Assembly (NCBI GenBank): GCA_031761405.1
Contig: JASEVX010000013.1
Location: 55,139,782 to 55,203,781 of the forward strand
Length of the DNA: 64,000 nt
Reading direction: 5' to 3'
Origin: Serripes groenlandicus
Lineage: Eukaryota; Mollusca; Bivalvia; Cardiida; Cardiidae
The first letter of the stretch is position 1. Each line of letters begins with the position of its first letter. The notes under the pieces were generated by a model that saw only the letters and a program-made list of their open reading frames with translations, was not told the DNA's origin and ran no database searches. This document shows, piece after piece, positions 23,384 to 35,700 of this stretch. The position numbers were made by a program, and so were the translations under genes.

Positions 23384-24298
23384 AGCGATTTTTTTCCTTC
23401 TTTAGCTGGTACCGTTTAACGGACCAATTCACAATTACAAACGGTTCTTCACAATTTTCCAAATGGGTCTGACGGACCCATTCACAATTCTGGCCATCTA
23501 GCCTACTTTTAACTTTGTAACATGCTTTTCTGACAAAATCAAAAACAATCTCGGCCCGTCGCTGTTGTTTACATTTTAAAACAAATCGCAACATTTCTCT
23601 GTGCCGTATAATTATACATTCAACCGAAACAAATATTTAAAGAAATAATTATATTTCTTATCCATACAATAAGTATTGGGAGTTGGTTGATATTTCGTTT
23701 ATTTATTTTTTTACCTATATTTCGTCTTATTGATTTAACTAACCACTTTTTTTAAGAAAGAACATGGCGTCCGGCGAAATTTTTCACTGATATGAATTGG
23801 ATTTCATGTATTTAAATGGTAAGCTGCATATTTTTTAGACTCAATTTAATGTTAAATATAATTTATTTAATTGTTGCACTAGCTGTCTATGATGTTAACA
23901 TGTTGATAACGTTAATTGCGCCGACGGATAAATGAGAACAAAATTACTTATTGAAGATGCATGCATAACTAAAGCGTCTAGATGATTACGATAAAAATTA
24001 TTTGACAATTTCGAGAAATAGTAAATATTATCAGAAAAAACTACCATTAGCGCTATTATATGCAAAGCAGCATGTGAATGTCAATAAATATTTATTTTTG
24101 CTAGTTTAATTTAACTTTATTTTTGTGATTTCGACATAAACTTACTCAATAAAAACATCTAGCTAGTAATGCAAGCCTTAACACAGACAACGGCTTTAGC
24201 TGTAACATTTAAATTCACAATTTTATGGAAACAACAACGCTATTTTTCACAATTTCCCTGGTACCGGACCCATTCACAATTTAGGTAAAAAAATCGCT
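23384..24298. mobile_element. Candidate TIR element (AGCGATTTTTTT ends)
   Basis: The left end AGCGATTTTTTTCC is matched by the right end GGTAAAAAAATCGCT, about 12 bp. Inside both ends lie GGTACCG and GGACC(C/A)ATTCACAATT motifs, also repeated near 23480. No target duplication is visible and no coding region was seen. Confidence 0.4.
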
Positions 24299-24545
24299 CT
24301 TGGTATAGAAGCTTCTTGTAAAATGTTATTGAATTCCACACAGTGGTTTGTAAGAAATAGGCCAGACAAAATATGGACAAAATATGACCAACAACTTAAT
24401 AAGTAAAAGGGCCATAACTCTGTAAAATATCATGAAATTGTAACCCCTTTAGGATATGCACATCTCCTCTTGGTATAGAAGCTTCATGTAAAATGTTATT
24501 GAATTCCACCCAGTGGTTTTTAAGAAATAGGCCGGACAAAATATG
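24299..24545 (+). repeat. ~180-bp tandem unit of an unnamed array family
   Basis: CTTGGTATAGAAGCTTC...GAATTCCAC.CAGTGG...AAGAAATAGGCC.GACAAAATATGG occurs twice, separated by AAAGGGCCATAACTCTGTAAA. Element ends were not identified. Confidence 0.6.
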
Positions 24546-24993
24546 GCTTACGACACATGTGTCCCTAACTCCCTAATTAATCCCTTCACCACGTTAAGGC
24601 GATTAGAATTTTCCATCGCGACATATGCAGGCCAAGATTAACCTTCATATTTATACAGTCTGATCGAGTTCTGCACTTTGTGCTTGCTGTTTCATGTTTT
24701 GATGTATGTCTATAGATCTTAGATCAGAATATTTGGAACAAATGAGTAAAAAATGATATTCATTGTCAATTAATTTAGAGGTACAATCTATGCAGTATCT
24801 TTCATTTCTTGAAATATTGTTATAACGACCACTTTCAATGTTTAATTCATGGGACGAAGTGCGAAATTTTGTAAAAACAGTTTAATTATTGGGTAAATAT
24901 CCGTTATCCTTTACTTAATAAAATTGTAATTTATATGCATGGTATATTGGTTTTCCCATACGATTGAAAGTCCTATTTGTTCTAGATTTGTTT
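24546..24993. other. Unassigned DNA flanking the 11.5-kb transposon
   Basis: No gene recognised. A TTAAGGCG/CGACATATGC stretch near 24594 resembles sequence near 16020 and may belong to another repeat. Confidence 0.35.
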
Positions 24994-24997
24994 TAAT

Positions 24998-25023
24998 GGG
25001 TCCTTCTGAGATAAACTGCAACA
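24998..25023 (+). repeat. Left terminal inverted repeat of the 11.5-kb transposon
   Basis: 26 bp beginning GGGTCCTTCTGAGATAAACT, identical to the inverse of 36427-36452; preceded by TAAT at 24994-24997. Confidence 0.9.
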
Positions 25024-25181
25024 TTCATGGACAATCATACCAAATTTTCAAATCCATTTTTTTGTAATAATTGCTGTTTAGAAATCTAGTTCAATTATTT
25101 AATTTTGCTAATTTGGACATTAAAAGATAGTTATTACACATTTAAGCACAAATTTGGATTTTTTTCTGTGGCGACCGAGCC

Positions 25182-25599
25182 GTTATGGATGTTACCTTGA
25201 CACCACTGAAAATGATGAAACATATCGGTAAACAAAACAAAATCACCCCAAAGTGCTATTGATTCTGTTATTCCTAAACAGATGAACAAATCAGAAAATA
25301 ACTTCCTTTGTTATAAGTAATACATATACAAAAAAAATGAATATTGACATCATGTTACGGACGTAACTGAAAATAGAAAACTTTTCTTTGTTTAAATATG
25401 TCAAAGTGACTTTTATTTTCCATTATGCATTTGCAAAACTTTGGTGAAAGTATAAAGCTCAGTTGGCCAAGATCTTAGTATGTTTCCCATTGTGAAATAT
25501 GGATCTTTATTATCTGAATCGTTATGGACGTTACCATTGACATTTTGACACATGCATCAAATAACGTCCATTCAACCATGTCAAGCGGTAACGTCCATA
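25182..25599. promoter_or_regulatory. Left subterminal GTTATGGACGTTACC motif cluster
   Basis: Copies at 25182-25196 (GTTATGGATGTTACC), 25354-25367 (GTTACGGACGTAAC), 25521-25535 (GTTATGGACGTTACC), and inverted at 25562-25571 and 25587-25599 (GGTAACGTCCATA). The same motif is clustered at the other end of the transposon. Transposase binding is inferred from position and repetition, not shown. Confidence 0.6.
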
Positions 25600-25774
25600 T
25601 CATTTCTTAACGACTCCCCACCAAGTTACAAGTATTTTAGTATTAATTACAATGCTGTAATATGTAATACTAAATATTTGTAACTTTGTGAGAGACTGAG
25701 AGTGCTAAGTAGCTTTTAACTTGCTTTTAAATCATTATAAAATTTGTAAATATTATGTTTTGTGTGTGTACATG

Positions 25775-25890
25775 TAATCAATGCCTTAACCCACCTTGTG
25801 CTCAACTCTTGCACACGTTTATTAAAACTGCAATCAATGCCCTAACCCACCTTGTGCTCAACTCTTGCACACTTTTATTAAAACTGTAGC
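25775..25890 (+). repeat. 52-bp tandem duplication
   Basis: CAATGCC.TAACCCACCTTG then TGCTCAACTCTTGCACAC and TTTATTAAAACTG occur twice back to back, with a decayed third start. Lies in the non-coding left part of the transposon. Confidence 0.7.
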
Positions 25891-26570
25891 TGTAGATTAA
25901 TGTACCTTATCCCGTTCCTGTACTAATCTCATACACTTGTGTGGATGTTGTGGTTTGGTTATAATGTAGTACTAGTTAATCATTCATATTGATAGAGAAA
26001 ATGTTGTATAAATTTCTGGTTGGGTTTTTTGTATTCACCATAAAAGTATATGTATATCTTGTTTCAATAACAATGGTTTTACTAAAAGCTTACAGTGAAT
26101 TCAAAACATGCAATAGAAGTACTTAGCAGTCCCAAGTCTGTATAAAAAGCGGGAGGGAGGCATTATGTTAAATGCAAAATTAATAAGAAGTTAATTGTAC
26201 TATTTTGTTGTTTTGACTTAAATATGACATATGTGAGGATATCCATACTAATGAGTGTATTAAGTGTGACATTAATTACCAATTTTCAAATCAGTTCAAG
26301 ACTAGTTTGCTTGACTTAAATCAAAAGATAAATATATCAACTTGTAGAAAATAGTAACAGGAAGATAAAATGAAACATATTTATTGAAAAGTATTTTTTT
26401 ATTATAATTATTAATATTATTAAATGTTATTATCATCTTTGTGTTGTTTTGTTGTAGCTGAATGTCATCATTCACCATATTCCATTGAATACCCAAGAGT
26501 GCTTTGTAATGCATAGAATATATACACTTCTGGAGGACCATGTTATTTAAGCTTCCAAATGATCATATGT

Positions 26571-26759
26571 TTATAAATGATCCTGAAATGAGTAATAAAT
26601 TCTAGATCCTGAACAAGTTATTGATGGAGTATCGAGGCATTTATTGATGTCAGAGTACACTATGAAATGGCGTTCATCGTTCAGTATCCATGATCTTTTG
26701 CACTTCCTAAAGTAATGGACCCATATCCCCAGCAGCGAATCAGTCTCGGCATCAACAAC
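26571..26759 (-). CDS. Exon 9: C-terminal domain, second half
   Basis: Acceptor TTTTTCAG precedes phase-0 codons reading VVDAETDSLLGIWVHYFRKC and on to SFQDHL with TAA at 26573-26571; 62 residues open. Joined to exon 8 it forms a short beta-rich domain (VGTHILVSHGNQNFPAVVV...SDINKCLDTPSI). I read this as an SH3/Tudor-like fold, as seen at the C-terminus of related proteins by memory. Confidence 0.6.
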   Translation of the reverse strand, partial: VVDAETDSLLGIWVHYFRKCKRSWILNDERHFIVYSDINKCLDTPSITCSGSRIYYSFQDHL

Positions 26760-29700
26760 CTGAAAAATTCAGAAGTGAACTTTTTATAGGTTTATCAAAA
26801 TTACATTCATATATGCACTAGGCCTATTAGGCGTTTCAAATTCTAATTCATTTATCATAAAATTTATAAAGATAATATATCTAAATCCTCTAAATTTATA
26901 ACAATACACTAGTCTTGATATTTACATTTAATTATTAAAATCTGTAAATATGCCGTTATTGTAAATAGTTGTTGTACATTTGAATATATGATGATTTCAA
27001 TGTGAGATTTCCTAGAAAACTTATTTTCTCATTCTGTATATATATAATTGTATATATATTAGCATACATGTACATACTCATATTGTTTCAACCAAAAGTA
27101 GACTTGGAACCTTGGTTATCAGAGTGGACCCAGATTTGACCAGCCTGCATGAGTGCAATTCAAGAATTTGGTCAGAGCCAGTTTCTGACAGTCATGTATG
27201 ATTTGAAAACATCTATGAACAAAAATCAAAGTATTGCTTATGAAGCAGGTTTAGACAAGGAGAAACAACCAACTCAATAGGGTTCAACCCTTTCTCTCAT
27301 ACAGACGCCTATTAAGCCTTTGCATTTATTGTGGCAAAATGAGAAATTGCTCATAATGCTTCCTGAAGACTTAACCAGTACTCAACCCAAAGGCAGAACC
27401 CACTTATAATAGTATATGAACCAGATTCATTTGGCCTTTAACCCTTTCCCTAATATTGACGCTTTTTGACGCCTAGGCAGCAGACAGCTTTTTTCAAACA
27501 TTGTGACAAAAGAAGAAATTGCTCAAAATTTCTCCTTGAATGTACAATGAAAAATGTGGATCATGTTCAAACCCCAAGGTCACATTTCGCATGACATGGT
27601 AATATGAAAATCAGTAATACAATTAATGAACAAGAACATTAAATCAAAATCAAAAATTAAGAACATGAAAATAAGAACTTTCAAAAGAAACACCAACATT
27701 TTGATTAAGTATTGTGAAAACATAATTATCCATTGGGTACTCATTTTGTAGATTTACATTTAGGAGAACTTTGTATTTTTGCCTTTCACTTATTATTACT
27801 GGTTTAAATCCATAAATCCAAGTTGCAAAAATATGCCTTTTTTTATCATACCCATGAATATAAATGCTTTCACATTACTTACATAAATGATTCAATACAT
27901 GGCCTCTAGACTACAATTCAGTCTATAGATTAAATCATGTGATCAATTCAATGATGAGTTTAAATTTAATTACAACTGTAAAAATGACTTTTAACACAGT
28001 TTTTACTATGTAATGTTTAATCAAATAAAACTACAAGTCATATGTATATAGTTATTTTGTCAGTAGATAAGAGGCCATGAATTTCATAGATATGTTGAGG
28101 CCATGAACATACTGAATCCAAAAACTTAGGTCTAACTAAAATACTTACTACAGCTGGAAAATTTTGGTTTCCATGAGATACCAAAATATGTGTTCCTACA
28201 GTGTACCTGTGTATTGATAAACAGGAATCATTCTGATTTTTCTGTTGGGTGTAAAGTCCATTATTCTCTAGACATAACTCATATATAATTATATACCATC
28301 AACCATATTACTAAGCTACCAGCCAAACTCCGGTAGCTCAGTCGGTAGCGACGCGAGCTGTCAATCCAGGAGTTTTGAGTCTGAATCCCAGCTCGACCAA
28401 CATTCTTTCCGACGTTTGACAAAAGTGACTGTGACATGCTTCATTGTCTTTCACCAATGGGCTGTTTAACTGTCTATGTTGAAAAGCAGCCAGTTGCTTC
28501 AAAATTAAGTTGTGTGGTGTACTGGTGTGAAAAAACCAGGAAATGCATGAGTAGGTGAACAGGTTGCCGTGATATGACTGATAAATTATTGAAAACGGCC
28601 TTAAACCCCCAATCAATCCACCAACTAGGCCACCATAATTATATTTATTCTGAAATAATCCAGTAAATTTAACTCACTCGATTTGATCAAGTTTATGAGC
28701 AGTAATTAATGTTATATGTAACACAGAGAGTATAAAAACAGTCAGCTGAATAACAGTTGGGTGTTTTATGGCCACCATACTTTTGATTGTAACTCACCTT
28801 ATTTGATCTGTTAAGCCTAGATCTTCATCTATGAGTTTTTGGCTTGGTTTTTCATCATTTGAGCTTGGGCCTGGTTCTTCATCATTGAGGGTCAGGCCTA
28901 GTATGTCATCATTGCAGCTTGGTTCCTCTGGTTGTTCATCCCTGAGGACTGGTTCTGGTTGTTCATCCCTGGGAATTGGGCCTGGTTCTTCATTCCTAGG
29001 GGTTGGGCCTGGTTCTTCATCCATGGGGATTTGGCCTGGTTCTTCATCATTGGGGATTGGTCCTGATTCTTCATCGATGGAGCTCAGGCCCGGCACCGGA
29101 CTTCTGTCAGCCCTAAAAGATATATAAATCATCAGTTTCCACAGGGCTTATCTATAGCCGAGCCCCAGTAGCTCAGTAGCTTATAGATAAGAGCATCACA
29201 ATTCACATGAATCAGTTTTTAATTTGTCGTTTGCAACTTCTTTCAAATTGGAAGTCTAAATGAAAATGTGTCGTTTTGTAATGGGTTAATTTATGTAGAC
29301 CTGACAATTGTGTATTAAAAATGTATGGTGTATTTATTCTGATAAAAAGATGGACATATGTAGATGTGTTAAAAGGGCAATAAAACCAACAGAAAGTGTC
29401 TACCAACTACCAAACTCCATGCATCACAGTATTTGGAGGGGAATATAGTACACATTAAAGACTTTACACCATTATTGAGCACAACGGGTTGAGCAGGTTT
29501 ATCTTGAAAAAGTGAAATTCAATGTAATACTTACAATGCTAAAATACTTGTCTGATCAAATGGTTTTTCATCATTTGAGCTTGGGCCTGGTTCTTCATCC
29601 ATGAGGGTCAGGCCTAGTATGTCATCATTGCAGCTTGGTTTGTCTGGTTGTTCATCCCTGAGGATTGGTTCTGGTTCTTCATCCCTGGGAATTGGGCCTG

Positions 29701-32700
29701 GTTCTTCATTCCTAGGGATTGGGCCTGGTTCTTCATCCATGGAGATTGGGCCTGGTTCTTCATCATTGGAGATTGGTCCTGATTCTTCATTGATGGAGCT
29801 CAGGCCTGGCACCGGACTTCTGTCAGCCCTAAAATATATATAAATCATCAGTTTCCACAGGGCTTATCTATAACCGAGCCCCAGTAGCTCAGTAGCTTAT
29901 AGATAAGAGCATCACAATTCACATGAATCAGTTTTTAATTTGTCGTTTGCAACTTCTTTCAAATTGGAAGTCTAAATGAAAATGTGTCGTTTTGTAATGG
30001 GTTAATTTATGTAGACCTGACAATTGTGTATTAAAAATGTATGGTGTATTTATTCTGATTAAAAGATAGACATATGTAGATGTGTTAAAAGGGCAATAAA
30101 ACCAACAGGAAGTGTCTACCAACTACCAAACTCTATGCATCACAGTATTTAGAGGGGAATATAGTACACATTAAAGACTTTACACCATTATTGAGCACAG
30201 AAGGTTGAGCAGGTTTATCTTGAAAAAGTGAAATTCAATGTAATACTTACAATGCTAAAATACTTGTCAGATCAAATGTGAAAGGATCATCAAGTATCAT
30301 AGGGAACTCGGCGTCCACCACCTGGTCAAGCAACTCGGCGTCCACCATCTGGTCAGGCAACTCGGCATCCACCACCTTGTCGGGCAACTCGGCGTCCACC
30401 ACCTGGTCAGGCTCATCAAGTATCAAAGGGAACTCGGCGTCCACCACCTGGTCAAGCAACTCGGCGTCCACCATCTGGTCAGGCAACTCAGCATCCACCA
30501 CCTGGTCGGGCAACTCGGCGTCCACCACCTGGTCAGGCTCATCAAGTATCATAGAATACTCGGCGTCAGAAGACCTGAAACAAATATCAGAGGGCTTTAC
30601 ATTAAATATACCTGCTGTGGATTCATGCACTGCCACTTGCGGACAGACTGATCTGAAAACATCTCTCAAGGACTCTGTTCTTGGTGTACATTGATTGAAA
30701 TACTGAAAAAGTACCTGTATATAATTTAGCAAAGCTTAGTACCTCTGAGAACTTTAAAGGGTAAGGCTAGAAATGTCAATGGAAACAGAGCTCATTGGCT
30801 CATTACTGATGTGTTTGTTATTCATAAAATTGGTTCGAATCCCGGTCGTGGTGGGCCAATTTCTCTCACCTCTAAACTATGAGAAAATAGGCAGTGGCTA
30901 GGAAAGAATATTGTGTGTACTGGTAAAAGAAAGCCAGGAAAACATAGGTAAAAACAGCATACACAAATTAAATGTTCATAAAATGCTCACCTTTCAGTTC
31001 TGTCATTGTTATCATCTGAAGAATTTGTCTCAGGCTGTTCATCTTGTGTAGATACTTCGGATCCGCTATTTTCTGACCCTTCAAACGTTTCATTATCAGC
31101 CTCGGATGAATCAGAAGACGAGTCCTTCCTTGTTTGTCCTCTTCCCCCTCTTGTTCTGAGTCGCCCTCGCCCATGTCCACGTTGCATGCGACCTACAGTA
31201 AGTATAGGTGATCTCTGGTTAAGTCCACCATTCCCTCTGCCACCCCTTTGTCCCCCTCTAGTTCTAACACCCCGTACTCTACCACCCTGCTGTTGTCTTC
31301 GATTTAGGCCGCCTGCATCTCCTCCTCTTACTCCAAACCGTCTGCCCCTGGGTTGTACACCTCGCCTCACGGCTCTATTGCGTTGTACTCTGCGTTCTCC
31401 TATTCTAAGTAAATGTTCTTCATGCCAATTGTCTACATACTCGAAGTTTCTGCACTGGCCATGACCAGTTTGGCATGCATCACAGAAGCAACTTAGTCAG
31501 TTTGTTCTTGGTAAATTCATAAAACTCGAGAGAATTGTTTATGACAGAGTCTTGTCCCATGACTGCTCTTCTGGCTGCACTTTTTACAACAGCACCTGCA
31601 CCATCGCAAGGTCCTTTCCCATGTCTAGAGCCATAAAAATGCCGCTCAATGGGAAATCCAAAATCTTCAAGCGCATACGAAATGTCACAAAATGGAGTGA
31701 ATGATTTATATTGACTTGAACAGCCATCTGAGTATTGAACTTCATGCTGAATATCGAGTCCTCTGCTGTCTTTCAAGTGTTTGGTTGCTAAAGAAATGAA
31801 TTTGTGGACAGCATGGGCATCATGTGTTAAATCGTCACTGATGTATATAATGTCCTCCTGGACTGTCTCCTGACACTTGTGGCAGTTGTAATAGGCTACG
31901 ACAGGATGAATGGTCACTTGTTGATGGTACCAATGTGCTGTTTGAATTTCCATCTGACTGACGCATGCATAATTCTCTGCAAAATCGAGATTTAGGACCA
32001 ACCACTTGTCAGGAATGTCCTTTATCAATCCACTGAACTGACTCTGTTGCCATCTTGCGTTGAATAAATGTTTTGCTAATCTTTCCAGTTGATTCATTAA
32101 TTCAATAACTGTATCGGTCAGACCCTTCCTGTGCTTCACCATAATCACCTTTGAAACAGTTTTTCCGTGTTTATTTACAGTCCTAAATGGATCCCATCTG
32201 GTGTACTCCACAATGTCTTGACCATGTTCCTCAAGCAAGGGCTGTAAATGAGCCATCAACAGATCTGTTCGACAATCAGCACATTCGCGATTTACACATT
32301 CCAGCTTATGGAAAGGGCTATCTCCTTTATCGCATAAGGTGATATTAACAGCTTTGTATCTGTCCCTTATTTTCATGTCTGGTTTTTCTAATTTTGTAGC
32401 CAAGCTGTTCAAAGATCTTAATTTCAAATCCACATTTGTGCACACCTCACATAAACAACTGTACCATGGTTGATTCTTTGATGGTTTGATATTTTGGGGT
32501 CTTTTTGCAGCGAAAGTGGAGAAACTTACTTTAACTTCAGGATATTCCTTTTGGAAGCCATCATACACATCCTTTAAAGGTCTGTCTAAAACTTTTTTGG
32601 CGGTCTGGTCTTTCACAGCTTTCTTGTCCGGCAAGGTTGTCGATACACTTGGTTGGTTGTAGTAAAAGTCTAGCTTCTTCCTCGCATCACTGCTTAGACA

Positions 32701-35700
32701 ATCGCTCCTTTTAGCTCTTTCAGTATTGGGGTCCTTGCATCTCGCTATGTCAGAAGCAGTAACATTAAAGATAAGTGATGTCGTTCTGGAAAGTTTGTAT
32801 TTTTTCATTACTTTCATTGCCCATAGGTACTGCCTTTTTAATGACTTCTTTTCTTGCATTTGTTGTCTAAAGTGTGCAATCACCTTCTCTCGACATAGGT
32901 TTTCCTTCCTCTTATTTGGGCTGCATATTATTCCACGGTTTTTTAAAGCCGTCTTCTTTCTTGGTGTTGCTTTCTCCATAATGTATGTTAAACTTTCTGC
33001 AAATTTATCAGCAGCTTTAGGTAACTTACTTTTTACTCTTGATGCAGCTTTCCTCAATGCTCCTTTTGTGAATACAGAACTTAATGATTCTGAAGACTCT
33101 GCTTTATTCATTACAGGTGACTGAACAGTCCTTTGATCTCTTCTATATTCTTTGTCATATTCTTTATTTCTTCTCTTTTTCTGGGATGACTTTCTTAGTC
33201 TGCATTCAGTCTGTTTTAGTTTCCAATATGCTCTGGTCTTTTCTCGTTCACTTCTAGTCTGTACTTTTTTAATGCTTTGTTTCGGTTGAAGACCCTTTTC
33301 TTTTAAGCGCTGCTTGTAACGGCGTTGCCGCTCCCTGGATTGTTCTCTGTCGCTTTGCTTTTTTTCTTCTGTTCGGTTTAGTCTCTCATTACGCTTTCTT
33401 TCCCTCTCCTTCTTTTTGTAATTATTCCACAATTCCGGATTCTTCTTTAGATTTGCTCTAAACCTTAAACAAAAAGGAGATGTTCTCTGAAGAAAGAGAA
33501 AGCAAGCAAACACATTATTAATTGGTGTGCAATTCTTGGTTTGTTCACTTGTAGTGGGACACATGCAAAAAATTAATATCCTTTTTCTTCTTGAAAGATA
33601 TTGGTTGTGATCAGAATACACATGTGTGTCTTCTAATCACAAGCCCTACCCTTCATCCAAATTCTTATCATGCTATTTGATTATTTCATTATGTTTGTAA
33701 TAGTTTTATGTAAATATGCATTGAAATAGTACTGAAATCCTGTTGGGTATGGATCATGATTAGAATACATACATGTGTGTGTTTTCTGATCACGACCCCT
33801 ACCGTACATCCACATTCCATCATACTACTTTATTCATTCATTTATTCTATTTACAATATACATGCAGTAGTAGTAAAATATTGTTGAATATATGAATTGT
33901 GATCAGAATGTGTGTGTCTTCTGATCACAATCCCTACCTTTCATCCAAATTCATGTCTTGCTACTTAAATGCATTCACTCAATTGATATACAGTACTAGT
34001 AGTGAAATTTTGTTGGGTATGGATCGTGACCAGAATAAATGCGAGTCAATATTCTGATCATGGCCTCTACCTTTCATCCAAATTTATATCATACAGATCA
34101 TGCTACTGTATTCATTCATTTTCTTTGTATCATGTGTGTGTAAAATACTGTACTTCAAAATAAACTGAATGGAAATGAAAAAAGGTGTTGATTTACAGAT
34201 CTATGGTCAGATTTTATTGACAGACAGACGAATTGAACATAAGATCAATAGAAAACTGCCTTATAACTACCATCCCCCAGCTGTTGTATAATTCATTAAT
34301 AAGCTTACCTTGCACCTCTCTCTGCTGGTCCCATAGTAATTAGTTTCGGCTTGTCAGGCGGCTTACTTTTCGCTCTTCTCTCTCGAATATATCTCTATAT
34401 AAACAAATGAGTCAAACAGTAACATACATTTAAAAAGAACCTTGTGGACAGTTTCAAGCCAACTACATGATTAAAATCAAAAGTCAAACATCATTAGAGA
34501 ATTAAACTGGTTTAAATAGACTTTTTTAAAAAGTGACCATCTATACTATTCCTTTTGGAGTGAGATTTTACGTTATGGATGTTACCAACAGGCCAGTTCC
34601 CTGGTCATAAATAACGTCCATACAAATATTTGACTGTCAAAAGTAACATACATTTAAAAAGGACCTTACCAACATTTTTAAGTCAAAGTACATGATTAAA
34701 ATCAATAGTCAATCATCATTAGAGAACTAAACTGGTTTAAATCAAGTTGTACACAAAGTGACCATCTGTGCTATTCCTTTTAGAGTGAGATTTTACGTTA
34801 TGGATGTTACCAACAGGCAAGTTCCCTGGTCATAAATAACGTCCATACAAATATTTGACTGTCAAAAGTAACATACATTTAAAAAGGACCTTACCAACAT
34901 TTTTAAGTCAAAGTACATGATTAAAATCAATAGTTAAACATCATGAGGGAAATAAACTGGTTTAAATCAAGTTTTACACAAAGTGATTTTCTACGCTATT
35001 CCTTTTAGAGTGAGATTTTATGTTACGGATGTAACCAACAGGCCATTTCCCTAGTCATAAATAACATCCATATTAATATTTGACTGTCAAATAGTAACAT
35101 ACATTTCAATATCACTTGTTCAAACATCCATTTCAAACGTATTTATAAAAATCATTGGTCAGACATGAAAAGAAAATACAATAGTTCTACATCGAGATTT
35201 ACGAAAACCGATCACCTCTCTGAGAATTGTTACTCAGCAAAATTAGTTATGGACGTAACCAAACGACAATTTAACTCGTCATCAATAACGTCTAAACACT
35301 TTTTGTTGCGTCAAAAATTACGTACATAAATGAAACAATAATAAACTCGGTCATTATGAAAGTGTTCGAAGTTCTAATCGTTCCTTTAAAAAAATACAAA
35401 TGCGAGCGACATAAAATGCATAAATGTATGTGACAATTCATATTGTTTGCATTATCATGAAGCACTAATGTTGAGTACGTAATTTGACATATAATTTTCA
35501 GTCTAATAATGTCAAAAGTTCACATCCGTTTATGTTTTCAACTGAATTTACATCGATCGGTAGTTTACAAGTCTGTAGATACGTGTTGCGTACACAAATC
35601 CTTTAACCAGCATAAATTAATTATTAATAAACACTTAATTATGCATCATTTGTGCTCCCAAACTGTTATTATGTTTGGTTATGGACGTGAGTTCCTGCAG

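Noticed and set aside
28328..28400. tRNA gene
   Set aside because: A and B boxes are present but the acceptor stem does not pair and the sequence continues into a SINE body seen at two other sites.
28831..30694. Ser/Gly-rich frames on the plus strand
   Set aside because: They are antisense shadows of the phase-consistent minus-strand exons 5-7.
31006..31464. 152-codon plus-strand frame
   Set aside because: Antisense shadow of the Arg/Gly-rich exon 4; Pro/Leu/Cys bias follows from the complementary strand.
32726..33124. 132-codon plus-strand frame
   Set aside because: Antisense to the transposase core; no start context or motifs.
33464..33621. Extra N-terminal 52 codons on the transposase core
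   Set aside because: They lie upstream of a TTTGTTTAAG acceptor, and exon 2 joins in phase at 33463.
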